DNA of 64,000 bases, from the NCBI RefSeq assembly GCF_024679095.1, contig NC_066509.1:13574891-13638890 (forward strand), written 5' to 3'. Shown here in pieces: positions 10,851-23,400 of the stretch; positions within the stretch are counted from its first letter, which is position 1, and each line of letters opens with the position of its first letter. This DNA is from Eriocheir sinensis. Lineage: Eukaryota; Arthropoda; Malacostraca; Decapoda; Varunidae. A program made the translations under genes and the position numbers. The notes below the pieces were generated by a model. The model was not told the DNA's origin. It made no database searches and saw only the letters and a list, made by a program, of their open reading frames with translations.

Positions 10851-12827
10851 TGGCATTTCTCAATTTACGGCTTAGCATCTCGCCCGGCTCCCATGCTATA
10901 TTACATATTCACAACCCAATCCACAACACACCTGCTCCGTAGTTCAGCATATATGCTGTTATGTGCCATCAATGTAAGGGAAATGCAAGAGGAGCGTAAG
11001 AATCGCAGGTAAGGAATAGGGAACATGGAGGAAAGAAGATGGAAATATGGAAACATGGAAATGCAGGCAACAGAAAGCCTATTGGCTCATTACGAGGTTG
11101 CCAGCTTTGGTGATTTAATCTGCTCGATAGCCACTTGGGGCCTGGGGAGCAGATGAAAGCACCTCGACATTGAGGAGCAGATGAAAAGCACCTCGATATT
11201 CAGTTCACTCCTGACGCAGCGAAGTGACGGTCGATTCTATATTTGAGGGAGTTGATGATATTCGCATTTACTACTTCTGAAGGAAGATTGTTCCAGTGAC
11301 GGATGATTCGGTTTGAAAATATGACGGATGATTCGGTTTGAAAATGACGAATGATTCGGTTTGAAAATGACGAATGATTCGGTTTGAATGGTATGGGAAA
11401 GGTTTGGAGGTATGGTTAACGGTAAGAAGATGAGGCAAAGAAGAATAAGAAAGTAAGGAATAGAAGGTAAGGTAAGGCATTGTAGTGTATGGCTTTGCAT
11501 GATGAGGCTGCTGACTTTGAGAGAACAATATGGCATTTGAGGCAAGGCAGGCTGAGAGCAGGAGGATGTGGAGAGGAGGGGCAAGTAAAGAGGAAGGGAA
11601 GTAAAGTAACTGGCACGTTCTGTCTGAGTCTCAATCTGTCAAACTTGCTTTAAAATCATTTAAGTTTATTGAGTGGACAACCTTTTTATCCAGGCTGTTC
11701 CATTGATTCGTGCATCTGAATAATTGAATTTCTTTTCACATCCTGTAGCTGCTTAGGCTACCTATCCCATACAAGCAGATCCTCTATGTACTGTACACAC
11801 CCTTCACCACCCTGGACACTGCAATTGTCACCTCTTCTTTGAGGACGGCAGCCCTAACTTTTCCAGTCTTATCTGCTGGTACGTTGTCTGTTATATGCTT
11901 AAACCAGCTGGTTACTGCTCTTTATATTCTTTAGGTCTTATCTATGTTTTTTTTTAGTACGAGAATCATACTACTACCGCAAAATCCACCCTGGGTCTAA
12001 GTAATGCTTGTCAACATCTCCAATAATCTAGCTAAAATGTGTTTTTCATTAAACAAGTTATTCTGGACCAATAATCAACTAACAGAACCCCACCTAAATC
12101 TAACGGATAATAACCTATCGTCGTTGTATTAGTCACTGAAATAGTGTGGGTGCGGGGGGCTGCGTGCGCGAGTTCTGTTCAGAACACGATATGACAAACA
12201 TTAAAAAAAAAAGATGTACTTTTCATTGCTATTTCCACATTCATTTTGACCTAAATAAACTTTAAAGGTGAAAGAAAATTGAACCCAGATCCAGTCATAA
12301 AATACATTGCCCCATTTTCTTGCAACAAACACTAATAAAGGACTTACTACTGCCACCCCACCATTACCACAACTACTACTAGACGCCCTGCTATCCCTTA
12401 TAAATTAGTAGTAGTAAGGGAAATAACTAAATAACTAAAATGTATAGAGACTTTCAGTATATAAACATCGCCATGACAGTTGGTCTCCTTACCTCACCCG
12501 TGGTCTCCTTCCCCTCTCCCCGCGCCTCCTCCATGGCACTGACGCCTTCTCCAGACATCCGAACAGGCGTGGAGGACGTGACACAACTTGGCGCTCAGTG
12601 TTGGGCATAAAATACACAAAATTACAGAGGTGCATGGGTTAAAATAGTTCGTTATTTTATCATTACTACTTGTTTGATCCGCTTCCCAGGTGCGTTTTAT
12701 TGATTAATTTAATCTCTAAAAATCTTATCTCTGATAGTTTGTAGATGCCTTTTGGTGTAGATGGGTGACAATTGGAAAAAAAATAGCAGGTTCGATTATG
12801 AAATACGTGGTGTGTATAGTATGTGTT
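10851..12827. other. Non-coding stretch between LINE fragments
   Basis: No gene was recognised. A segment with GAAAGCCTATTGGCTCATTACGAGG-type sequence (11085-11110) followed by the short tandem repeat at 11297 has the look of a dispersed repeat. The remainder to 12827 is unremarkable. Confidence 0.4.
11297..11388. repeat. 22-25-bp tandem repeat, four copies
   Basis: TGACGGATGATTCGGTTTGA is repeated four times; two copies have CGA in place of CGG. Unit length varies from 22 to 25 bp. Confidence 0.85.
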
Positions 12828-13247
12828 AAGACCTAGGTACAAAAAATTGCGTCAAACATTAAATTCTCGGAGTTATGCATTGATGCAGCGAATAAAGCGA
12901 ACAAAATGTTGGATTCCATTGATATAAACTTTTAATTCAGTAATAAGGATTCAGCTGTAGCCTACAAGAGTTTAGTTAAACCCCATATATTATATTCAGC
13001 GCAGTTCTGGTCTCCCCACCATGCGAATGACATTGCTAAATTAGGAGTTCAGCGCGGGTCAAATAAGATGATCTCCTTATGCAACAAACTTTACGAAGGA
13101 AGGCTTTCATCTCTAAATATGTCTTCTCTTGAAAAGCGTCGCCTCCGAGGAACGCTGATCGAATGTTTCAAAATACTCTATTCTTTCACAAATGTTGACA
13201 AATTAAAATTATTTATGATCGATGACACGACTCAAAACAAGAAATAA
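12828..13247 (+). mobile_element. LINE ORF2 C-terminal fragment with one in-frame stop
   Basis: The plus frame from about 12872 reads KFSELCIDAANKANKMLDSI, a stop at 12932, then SLVKPHILYSAQFWSPHHAN, SNKMISLCNKLYEGRLSSL and SLEKRRLRGTLIECFKILY, ending TAA at about 13247. This is the conserved thumb/C-terminal part of CR1/L2-like LINEs (LVRPHLEY, LEKRRLRG). It is the best-preserved LINE fragment here, so perhaps relatively recent. The upstream part is shifted out of frame near 12840. Confidence 0.85.
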
Positions 13248-14005
13248 TGGAACAAAACAAAATCAAACTAATAAAAATCAGACCAAATTAAGTTTTCATC
13301 ACCAAGTTTGTAGCACGAGAAGGGAATAACACCCCGCCTTCAATGATTCAGTCGGTACGATTGACCCATTTAAAACAAACTCGACCGCCATTTCCTTAAC
13401 CTTAAGGGGATTGCATAGCATTCAGATACCAAAAATGATTCACGAAGTCGATTCTAGATTCTGGCATGTATAGGTAGCTGCAGGCATCAGCAATGCCAGG
13501 CGTATGCTTATTTCTTATATGGCGCGTATTTAAATGTCCCGACAGGGATTTAAATGGATCAGCTGAATGGGAGCGTTGCCATATCATGTAGTGAAGATTT
13601 TGGTTTATTTTTTTTCATAATTTTTCTTACTCTATCCAAAACCAAACTCGTTCTGGTTGATGTGCGATATGTTGGGCTTGTGAAGTGAAGCTCTTCCCTC
13701 TTCGTCGAAGCGTCGCTTAGAGAGTGTTTCCGTTGAAGGGTATGCGCCGTCCCTAATTTTTTTCCCCCTTCGAAGCTATCTTTCCGTGTAGTGTTGGTAC
13801 TGTTGCAAATCAAACAAACGTTGAAAACCGAAACCTTAATGCAATTTAGGTACATTTCTATAATGGATTATATAGTGTGGCTAATATTTATGTAAACAGT
13901 GCTTGATACAGTGACATACATTATATATAGCAGAAATTTCACATTGATGCATTTAATTGGTTGGTACCCGTGGCTATGTTTGCTTCGCTTTCATCTCATC
14001 CTGTT
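13248..14005. other. Non-coding stretch
   Basis: No recognised gene or repeat was found. A 98-codon minus frame at 13559-13855 has no family resemblance and no clear splice or start context. Confidence 0.4.
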
Positions 14006-14208
14006 ACCTGTGGGCGGAGCTTAGGAGACCTCGTTAGAATAAACTGCTTTTATTTTCTTTATTTTCCTCCTGTTCCATGAGACATCTCTTCCTCCCTTCG
14101 TTATTTCTCCCTTGTAAATATATTTTTAACTAGCCTTAGAGCTCCTATCAGTGGGTGGAAAATGGTATCATCTATATTGCTGAGCTTTGCTAAGCTCCAC
14201 CCACAGGT
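14006..14208. repeat. 203-bp segment bounded by 19-bp inverted repeats
   Basis: ACCTGTGGGCGGAGCTTAG at 14006-14024 matches the complement of 14190-14208 at 18 of 19 positions. No target duplication is visible, so whether it is a MITE or a regulatory palindrome is undecided. Confidence 0.5.
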
Positions 14209-14821
14209 GACGTCACGAGTTTGGAGATTGGCTGTGGGAAGCCCAGTACGGAGTACCACATACCACCACATATTCATACAGACTTGGGAAACAAGCGCCC
14301 GGAGGCCGAAGCCTGTTAGTCCGTCACTTTAAAATTCATCCCAGCAATCTTATTTCATGCTTATGGTTCGAAGTGCCCGCCCTACAAACGCTCAAAAAAG
14401 AGAACTGTTGTGAATAGTTGAGACTGAAGAGCGGGGCGTCCTGGTTGAGAGGTGCTTTCCAGTGTTGGCTTAAATTATCATAGGAACCGTGAAGTCTTGA
14501 ATAAACAGAAAAATATTGTTTCGCGCATTGTATAACTTTTTATATAAGGGCTAGAAAATTTAAATTGTTCTTATATCCAATTAATAATACAGCAACATGG
14601 AAAAAAATTGTAATAAAGCATTGAATGTGCGAAGATATTAGCGAAGAGCGGGCCTTCACCGCCTCTTCGTCAAGGGAGGAAATTAGTTCATTTCTTTCCC
14701 GCTCGCCGCTTCGCGCGCTGCATCAAAGACACTCCTCGTCACTGAGAATACCGTTTGGTCCACGAAGCCTTGTTTCCTCGCGTGAAGGGGGAAAAGATAG
14801 TTTGAGAATTCCAGCGTCAGT

Positions 14822-15175
14822 GTGGCAGAAATGATCACAGCCAAGAACAGCATCAAGGGACGTACACAGAACATCAGTGAATCGTTCCATTTTAAACTCG
14901 GGAAGAAGAGCATGAAAGTCAAGTTTCAAGGCAGCAAGAAGGTGCAGTATGTATTCAGGATGGCAGCGCTGGAGCACAACTGTGGGTACAAAGCTGGTTC
15001 TCTTCTCGATAAGATCCGGGGAGGAGAGTTTGCTGCAAGAGGACTGGACTTACAAGAAGAACGCCTAACAAGCTCTGCCAAGAGACCACTACGAAGGATA
15101 AAGAGAGGAAAAGTTAAAGACAAGGAAAGTGACTGTTCCTGGTGGATACTAGCAGGGTACCATACAGTACGGTAG
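14822..15175 (+). CDS. Unidentified 117-codon ORF followed by an A-rich tail
   Basis: The frame opens at ATG 14832 (MITAKNSIKG) or is open from 14822, and ends at TAG 15173-15175. The predicted product is basic and Lys/Arg-rich, with YKAGSLLDKIRGGEFAARGL in the middle and RRIKRGKVKDKESDCSWW near the end. I do not recognise a domain and see no signal peptide or membrane segment. About 40 bases after the stop comes (CAA)n then an A-run (15214-15251), which looks like the tail of a retroposed transcript. The leader at 14625-14820 is open in other frames. It may be an intronless gene, a retrocopy or part of an unknown retroelement; real coding status is uncertain. Confidence 0.35.
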   Translation: MAEMITAKNSIKGRTQNISESFHFKLGKKSMKVKFQGSKKVQYVFRMAALEHNCGYKAGSLLDKIRGGEFAARGLDLQEERLTSSAKRPLRRIKRGKVKDKESDCSWWILAGYHTVR

Positions 15176-15251
15176 CAACTGGAGAGTAGGCCTACTGGGG
15201 AAACTCCGGTCAAACAACAACAACAACAAAAAAAAAAAAAAAAAAAAAAAA

Positions 15252-16102
15252 CGCACGTATCAAATCACTCCTTGGGCCGTGTGGAAGAGTTTGATACTCA
15301 TAAAACAAAGTATGGAGCTCTATTTTAATTTGTATATAGTTTAATATATAATATGACATTACCCTTTATTTCAACAGGCGCCACTGAAAAACGTTCTGGA
15401 TACTTGAATTAAAAATGCTGTCTTTTTTTAATTAACAAATTTTTGATCTGTATTATTTTGGAAACTACATTAAAAGAGCTATAAAACTTCTTAAGTATGA
15501 TTTTCTGTGAAGTTAATTGTTATAGGAGTAAATCTTGACCAAAGTTTGAGGGCCGTTTTCTCGAATATAATTTTTTGACTGGTTTTGATGCTTCTTTGAG
15601 TAATAAATAAGTTTTTTTTATCTTTAACCAATTTTAAATTTGTTAAGTTTATTTTGCAGAGTATGATATTCAGAAGATTTAGGCCTGGCAAGTTAATCAT
15701 ATTTAAAAAAAAAAGTATACCTGAATTTTTTTATTTATTTTTATTGTTTATATCTTAAAAAAGTTATCAATATTATAAACTTTACCCAGACCGTTTGATA
15801 GATATAGAAGTCATATTTAAAATGAGCTTTTGAAATATACAATATGAGTATTAGGTAAAGCTTTATCATTTTTAAAAATTAATAATCAATAAAAAAAAAA
15901 ATAGAATGGCTTGATATTTTGTCTGAAGCCTTTTTATGAGTCTCAACTTTGTATTATAGGGTCATGAAAATTGAACCATTCCTTTTATGTGCTGACCCGA
16001 CATTCCCTGTAGCAGAAACTGTCATTTGTCTTGTAGTTTCACTTAGTTCTAAGTACAGACCACCTAGTCTGGACCATGTCTCTGTGGTTTGAATGTTTAT
16101 GT

Positions 16103-16160
<58 letters not shown>

Positions 16161-16234
16161 CTATAGACAAGGAAAGTCTCCAAGAAAACTTGTATATAGT
16201 TTCAGCTTGGTCGGGAGATGCTCTTTAATACAGG
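15252..16234. other. AT-rich non-coding stretch with a (CT)n array
   Basis: No gene was seen. A (CT)26 array lies at 16106-16157. Homopurine and homopyrimidine runs are common between 15690 and 15900. Confidence 0.5.
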
Positions 16235-16660
16235 TAAGGGTCAGGTTTTTCAAATTGGAACAAAAAATAGGATGTTCGATTACGAAATGTGTGGCGTGAA
16301 ACCCAAGAGCGTAGTGTGTTGCTCGAGATGGTCATTTCACCGCACGGTTTGTTGCGCAAGGAAGAGTTCTTTGTTGGCCTAATACGTTGAATCTGCTAGT
16401 TTTGCAATGTCCTTAGCATGGCGAGGAGACCAAAATTCTACTACCTATTCTAAGTGGGGTCTCTAATCTATTTTACAGTGTTTGTATGAAATCTTTATTC
16501 ATGAATGAAAAGTTTCTATTAATGAAGCCCAACATTGTTCGCTTTATTTGCTGCGTTAGTTCATGCTGTGCGAATCTGAGGTTTGACGCGTTTTTGATGC
16601 CCATATCCTTTTTTGATTTCTCTAGAAACTGACTGAATGTTTGAAAAAAAAAAACTTTAC
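16235..16660. mobile_element. Inverted pair of LINE fragments
   Basis: On the plus strand 16248-16310 reads NKNRMFDYEMCGVK, the ORF2 segment just before the DLG box. On the minus strand 16660 to 16330 reads KKDMGIKNASNLRFAQ, MLGFINRNFSFMNKDF and, in broken frames, an LVSSP-like stretch. Adjacent parts of one LINE type, similar to 12828-13247, therefore lie in opposite orientations. Confidence 0.6.
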
Positions 16661-17795
16661 ATATGCGGACAAACAAAATTGTTCGATCGATGACTGTCAC
16701 TACTACTATCACCACGAGAATCGCCAACCTCTTAAGAGCGAAAAAAATAGGTCCTAAAGCGTAAAGAAGAAAGCACATCAATGAGCACAACACACCAGCA
16801 ATAAGTTCGGTCTTCGCAATGCGCCGTAACGAGGCCAAAACAAGCACTTAATCCCTCGCAAGGTTATGAGGTAATTCGACCATTCACCACTTTCCCCAAG
16901 TACCTACCATTCACCTACCCATAGTATAATAGTTCATAGTAGAACCCATATCATAATAATTGGTAAAGATTCGTATTAGGTCCGTGTCAGTATCTCATAA
17001 TCTACTTTATGAAACATCAGTATCTCTTCATATATCGGTTAAGATTCGTTTTAGGTCCGTGCCAGTATCTCATTACCTACCTTATGAAACCTCAGTATCT
17101 CTTCATATATCTTTTCTACAAACCTTCAACAGTCATGGAAACGCTTTGAAAATCCAATTCAATAACTTTTTTTTTTACTCCTGAAAATAGGGGATAATGT
17201 TTACGAAAGCGCGTCGCCTCCTCTGCTGGCCGCGGCGACGCTGCAGCGGGTGTTGCGAGAAATACCTCCTTGCTGAAATAAGTCACATATACATGGGGGG
17301 GGGGTTAGAAGGGGGGGTCGAGAGGGGCGCAGCCCCCCTGTGAGTAGGTCGTAAAGTTCGGTTGGAGTAGTTTAAATATTTTGCGGTTGCAGCGGCTGCG
17401 TGGTGTCGCCGCAGCAGAAGGCGACGCGCTTTCGTAAACATTATCCCCTATTATCAAGAGTAAAAAAAAAGTCCTTTAATTTGATTTTCAAAGCGTTTAC
17501 ATGACTGTTTAAGTTTTGTAGAAAAGATATATGAAGAGATACTGAGGTTTCATAAAGAAGATTATGAGATACTGGCACGGACCTAATACGAATCTTTACC
17601 CATATATCTTTTCTACAAATCTTCAACAGTCATGGAAACGCTTTGAAAATCCAATTCAAGGATTTTTTTTTACTCTTGAAAATAGGGGATAATGTTTACG
17701 AAAGCGCGTCGCCTCCTCTGCTGGCCGCGGCGACGCTGCAGCCGCCGCAGCCGCAAAATAGCTCGCAGAGGGCTTAGGGTCGGGAGCATATTTAA

Positions 17796-19084
17796 CCCTG
17801 GAACACTGAACCTGTTTCCCTGTTACACGGCCACTGAACGTGGGTAGTTTATACCCGATTTTGGAAAATTAAAGAAAAATAGTAAATATACAAATTTATT
17901 AATCCTATCCCGTACACACTAAATATAATCCTCTTACTTAGTAATGAAACTATTAAATTAGAAAACTTACTTTAAGAAACTTAAATTAAAAAGCAAAAAG
18001 AAAGGAATGTAAAAAAGTGAAAAATTTTGAATGTTTTTGCAAAAAAAATAAGCAAAAAGAAACCCTCCCATAAAAATCGCTCAGATGCTCCCACACGCTT
18101 CCAAGGATGTCAGGCTCTCATCCCAGGGGGTCATCAATGCACAGGCGATGCGGGAACTGTAGGGAAGAGAGTAGGAAAAACACCCTTTTTTTAGTGCACC
18201 AGAAATGACAAATTGTGGAATATAATGTGTTTTTTGCTTATAAAACCCATTGAAACTGTGTATAAAAGGCTACTAAGATACAATAAAGGCTTAGCCTGAT
18301 GATCGCCCACACCAAGCATCTCCACTGGTGTCTATCCCTTGCAACCTCCTGTCATTGATGTTGAAACTTCCCACTTTTTTGAAGTACTTATTGAAATGGC
18401 TTATTATATTTTTTTTTTACATAACATAAACACTTTATCACACATCCGCACTCAAAATCTTAGTTTTATATTTATTACCTACCTCAGCCTTAGAGGCAAT
18501 CACAGCAGTAGGGGAAGTAGTGGCTCGGGCAGACAGGTTGGCGGCAGCTGTGACACCTGAAACGTGTCTTCTTGTCTGCCTTGGAGTCACACTTCGTGCA
18601 ACGGACCATAGGGTTCCTCATCTCGGCTGCCGATGCTCCAGCACCTGCAGCTGTGCCAGAGGGGAGGTTGAGGGAGCACACCTGTCTTATGGCCAGCTTC
18701 ACCTGGCGATGCTGAGACGGGTTGTTCATCCGTTCCCGCGCTGAGGGCTTGATTAGTTGCAGGGCCAGTCCATGCATGAATTTTCTCCTGTGCAATTCCT
18801 TGCGTCCTAGCGTTGGATTATTTGCCTTGTATATAATCCAGGAGTTAATGACACTTGCATTTTTCTATATACACTTATCACTGAACGTGGGTAAACGGTA
18901 CCCGAACACGTCTGTAGCGCAAAATCCAGGCAGAGGAGTGGAGCGACGCGACTTCCCCCTATAAACCCATAGGGTAGAATGAAGCTATACGGAGTCCCAG
19001 CGCGCTGGCTTGTGGGGAAGAGGGTGGAACACGAATGACGTCACCTACCCCGGGTAATCTATACCCACGTTCAGTGTTCCAGGG
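17796..19084. mobile_element. piggyBac-like transposon, internally deleted, 1289 bp
   Basis: Both ends read CCCTGGAACACTGAAC inward and are flanked by TTAA (17792-17795 and 19085-19088). The subterminal motif CACTGAACGTGGGTA recurs near 17830 and 18878 and as part of the right end. The only coding remnant is the transposase C-terminus on the minus strand. The related arm at 17370-17385 contains the undisrupted TTTAAATAT sequence, so the insertion site can be seen in a paralogue. Confidence 0.9.
18490..18864 (-). pseudogene. piggyBac transposase C-terminal remnant
   Basis: About 124 residues are open to the stop at 18490. They begin NASVINSWIIYKANN, continue HRRKFMHGLALQLI and end in a zinc-binding Cys-rich tail: CTKC, then KKTRFRCHSCRQPVC and CCDC. 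The NA..l..y segment and C-terminal Cys-rich domain are typical of piggyBac transposases. The catalytic DDD part and the N-terminus are missing, so the element cannot encode its own transposition. Confidence 0.88.
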
Positions 19085-19409
19085 TTAAACTACTCCAACC
19101 GAACTTTACGACCTACTAACGGGGGTGCTGCGCCCCCCTCGACCCCCCCCTCATGTATATGTGACTTATTTCAGCAAGGAGGTATTTCTCGCAACACCCG
19201 CTGCAGCGTCGCCGCGGCTAGCAGAGGAGGCGACGCGCTTTCGTAAACATTATCCCCTATTTTCAAGAGTAAAAAAAAAGTCCTTGAATTGGATTTTCAA
19301 AGCGTTTCCATGACTATTGAAGGTTTGTAGAAAAGATATATGAAGAGATACTGAGGTTTCATAAGGTAGGTAATGAGATACTGGCACGGACCTAAAACGA
19401 ATCTTAACC

Positions 19410-19667
19410 TAATAATTATTACATTTATCTGCCAATCCGAAAAAGCCTGAATAGCTGTGTGGTTGCTTGCTGACTGACCCGGCGTTCTAACAAGTATATC
19501 AGAGGCGGTTTGTTGTTATTGATCGTGCACCTTTATTTTAGGCATTTTGATAAGAATTTACTTACCGTATGTAGTGTTGAGCGGCGGGTAATACACGATC
19601 CCTCGTTGACCCTCACACCAAGAATGGTGGGGTGTGTGTGCGTGTGTGCGCGCAGGGTAACTACCTT

Positions 19668-19756
<89 letters not shown>

Positions 19757-20020
19757 TACGTGGAAATCAGAAAAAAAGTAATGCTCGAGTGATACGTGTC
19801 CTTAATTTGATCGTTTTAAAAGTGAAGTTAAAAAAAAAATCAATGAGGGAGAGAGAGCAGCTGTACATATAGTCAAGTATGAAGGAAGTATGGATTAATC
19901 CGTTGATTTTATATTAATATTGAGGTGCATTATCAATAATCTAAACTTCCAGCCGTATCAGTAAGTGAAGTAGCAGGATTAAAATTATGACACTCTAAAT
20001 GTTATCAGGTAATGGTGTTG

Positions 20021-20076
<56 letters not shown>

Positions 20077-22198
20077 GGGGGGTGAAGGGGAGGGATTCAA
20101 GTGAAAGCATGAACTGTAAAAAAAGGACACATTTATTTACAGCACATTCAGTAAACCGTACATTGTATATATAAAAACTAAACTCCACGTGGTGTGTCAA
20201 GGAAGTAGCTTAAAAAACGACAGGCATGAATTGGCTCACTTCACTAGAATGTCGCAACAGGGAAATTGATGAACCGGCTCGTCGCTCGTCGGCAGCAAGT
20301 CGTTGGCTGTCTGCGTTGCCGATCACTCATCAGAACAGGTCATACAAGAGATGCTCAAACCTTGCTTTTACATATAAGAGTACGTTCGAAAACACAAACA
20401 CGTACCCGCATACGATGGAAACATTATGCAAGAGAGATGCTTGATTAATCTTTGTTTGTATTAATAAAAAATGATACGTTCTCTACTACGTGCTCGAATA
20501 AGATCAAACCGTGATGCAGGAGATGCTTACCACACTTCTCTTACGGTGTGTTCGCCAAGACGTACTCACACAATATCAAACGGTACGCAGACGAAATACT
20601 TAAACCTTGCTTGTGTTAGCGTACGTTCCCTATTCCATCCGCCCAATTCCAATTAGATCATTCAACAACGCAACAAGCAATATCGGATACTTTCAGTTTT
20701 GGCGCATAAAAGAATATTATGCACTATATTATTATGCTTCTCAAGACATCGACATTCACACAAAATAGCAGTTATACTTTCGTTACTCTCTGTCTTATTG
20801 CCATATAAATATAATGACCTTGAAATTAAATGATATATGTGTTGAGGTGTGCGTACGAAAACTTGCATACACGCAGTGATATGCTTCTGCTATTCCAACC
20901 CACACATTCTTAGCATCTGTCTTTCCACAATTTTTTTCTTAATTATTGCAACAATATTTAGTTATATACTTCATCTCAATGTTCTTCAGAGTTTTCTTCC
21001 TGATACGAAAACTCTTTGAAACGATGCGCACCCACTGGCACGAACAACCTCCTTCCAGTTATCTTCAGCCGTCTTACCCCCGACGCCCCGCCCCTCCCCT
21101 CACCCTGCACCCACTAGATGTCATCTCTAACTCTACTGTCAACTTCTGCCTCTTACGAAATTACCTTGTTATATAATTCTTTGTCTTAGGTATCTTTTTC
21201 CTATCAAATATACACAAAGAACATCCAATCAGCGACACCTCCAGGAAGGGGCGGGGCTTGAGGGACTATTTCGTTGGTTGACGGCGACTATTCTCTGTTC
21301 AAGTTAACCTGGCAAATTAACCCAATCCACGGCAGCCCACCAATACCCAATACATGCATAATACATAATACATCAATACGATTTAACATTTCTCAGGATC
21401 CACCAATCATATGCAGTCTGAGTTGGAAGAGGGGCGTGGTGTGCTTGGGGGCTCGCCAAGGATATACACTCAATGAGGGATAGGGGAGGGACTGCTTTGC
21501 CTAATTAATGTGAACAGAGTATAGTTCAAATACGAAACAATAACGCCATTTCGGCCGAGAGCCCTGAGAGCGGGTGTGAGGGGACAGGCGGGCCTTCCAG
21601 GCAGTGAAGGACTCGATAAATATGCGAACAGATTTCTCTTCCGTCACTCCTTCCTGAGGCCTATACAGACAGTCTTCCAGTGGGCTTTGTCTTTAGCTCA
21701 TATGACTTAATTTGAAAAGCACTAATATAAGAATGCTACAGAAAAAAAAACTATACTCTGTTCCAGCAACTCTGACAAAAAACGGTGCTCCAAATTTGGT
21801 AACAGTTTCGGCCGCATCGCTGTTACAGCACATTATTAAATTTTCACCTAGAAAATAAAATAAAAACTAAAATCAACCTGCCTTTTTCTTGCCAACGTCA
21901 TAACTAATTGATAATTACTGTAATGTTAAGATGAAACGGAGCGGGTCACTTCATGCTACTGCGAGAAGCAGGTCAACTAAAGAGTTAAAAGAACGAAGAT
22001 GTAGCCATTAGGTGAATATCAAGTCTGACACACTATGGAACGGACTATAGGCACAAATAATGATATAAACGATTCGTTATTATTGTTCACGCAAGGTCTT
22101 ATGTCATATGAGCCTAAGATACAAGCTGGCTAAGACTTGATCACACACTCCTCCTAAGTTGGCTCTGACTTGTTCACACAGGGTTTACTCCTCCCAAA
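19410..22198. other. Non-coding stretch with (GA)n and (GT)n arrays
   Basis: (GA)41 lies at 19671-19753 and (GT)n with a following G-run at 20024-20082. No supported gene; short plus frames near 20226-20660 have no recognisable content. Confidence 0.5.
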
Positions 22199-22450
22199 CC
22201 TTTGAACATTGAAGTCGATACATGCAACATACAAAGTATCACAAGTCTCGGCACATCAAGTAGTATACCAGGTCGTCAACGATTGGAAAGTTGAAACAAA
22301 GAAAATAAATGGAACATAATTATTTCTCCAGTCACTTCTGTCGAGCCTTTGAACCTTAGAAATCGGTACATAGAGCGTAAACAAAATGGCACAGGCTTCC
22401 TCGGCACACAGGACTGTCATTTCAGGTCGTCAGTGATTGGGAGGTTGCAA
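22199..22450. repeat. Diverged tandem duplication, about 148-bp offset
   Basis: CCTTTGAACATTGAAGTCG...GGTCGTCAACGATTGG (22199-22290) recurs as CCTTTGAACCTTAGAAATCG...GGTCGTCAGTGATTGG (22347-22440), with CTCGGCACA shared in the middle. Confidence 0.65.
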
Positions 22451-22787
22451 CACTGTCATAAAATAGCGAATCGTTGCACACACTTTTTTGGGGGAATGGC
22501 CGGTCATGCGATGTGAAAATGCAGCAGTAATGAAAAACTAATAAAATATATATTGGAATAAATTTGGGTCAGCAAGGTGGGGATAATTCACAATATGGCC
22601 AGCGCTGGAAACGTATTAATAATTTTGTAGTGGGGTGCGAGTATGTACATTTTTGTCATTTTGCCGAACACAAACTGGAATTGGTGATGGAATACCTAAA
22701 CATGTATTTGATGCACACTCACAATAAAAAAAAAGATACTTGTCGAAAACCACTTCCACCACATCACTATACAAGATGCGATTAATT

Positions 22788-22820
<33 letters not shown>

Positions 22821-22871
22821 CAAAGCTTGACTCGTCTCGTAAATATATAAACAGGTGAGAACATAGGTAAG

Positions 22872-22935
<64 letters not shown>

Positions 22936-22982
22936 GCTTGACTCGTCTCGTAAATATATAAACAGGTGAGAACATAGGTAAG

Positions 22983-23036
<54 letters not shown>
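22788..23036. repeat. 111-bp tandem duplication embedded in (AC)n
   Basis: A non-repetitive 50-bp block starting CAAAGCTTGACTCGTCTCG appears at 22822 and 22933, each followed by a long (AC)n tract. The whole unit appears to have been duplicated. Confidence 0.9.
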
Positions 23037-23037
<1 letters not shown>

Positions 23038-23147
23038 TTATTTGTATACAAGCTAAGCATCGGCGTAGTTTACAGTCTGATACAAAAAGGCAGAACAATT
23101 GTCATCACATTGAAGAAGGAGGCGACGGAGAGCTTTTGGCACCCCTC

Positions 23148-23148
<1 letters not shown>

Positions 23149-23231
<83 letters not shown>

Positions 23232-23400
23232 CTTCGTTTTATCGCATTTTTCTATATATTTCCGAAAACTTTTGTATGGTTTTGGCACGCGATTTCGTTT
23301 TACCAAATGAAATCGCGTTCACCAAAACTTTCCGCAAATTTAAGGAAGTATAGGATAAAATGTGATAAGGTAAAGGACGCACGAACTTGGAATGGAGGTA
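23149..23400. repeat. (AC)40 tract and an adjacent imperfect hairpin
   Basis: (AC)n covers 23149-23228. Immediately after, GCGATTTCGTTTTACC (about 23288-23303) faces AAATGAAATCGCGTTC, and the flanking sequence forms an imperfect inverted repeat out to about 23240 and 23375. Confidence 0.55.

Larger units (their letters stand above)
16962..19409. mobile_element. Composite foldback (long inverted repeat) element with 8-bp flanking repeat
   Basis: The outer ends begin GGTAAAGATTCGTATTAGG on the left and, as complement, GGTTAAGATTCGTTTTAGG on the right. The arms continue inverted for over 300 bp, including TCAGTATCTCTTCATATAT, GGGGATAATGTTTACGAAAG and CGCGTCGCCTCCTCTGCTGG. TAATAATT sits outside both ends (16954-16961 and 19410-19417). 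Inside, the order is a duplicated 75-bp left end, a full left arm, a full right arm ending near 17604, another left arm lacking its outer end (17605-17790), the piggyBac-like insertion, then the last right arm. The 8-bp duplication is AT-rich, so superfamily (Merlin, P or other) is open. Confidence 0.7.

Noticed and set aside
13559..13855. 98-codon minus ORF
   Set aside because: No recognisable domain, no promoter or splice context, and stop-to-stop length is within chance for this window.
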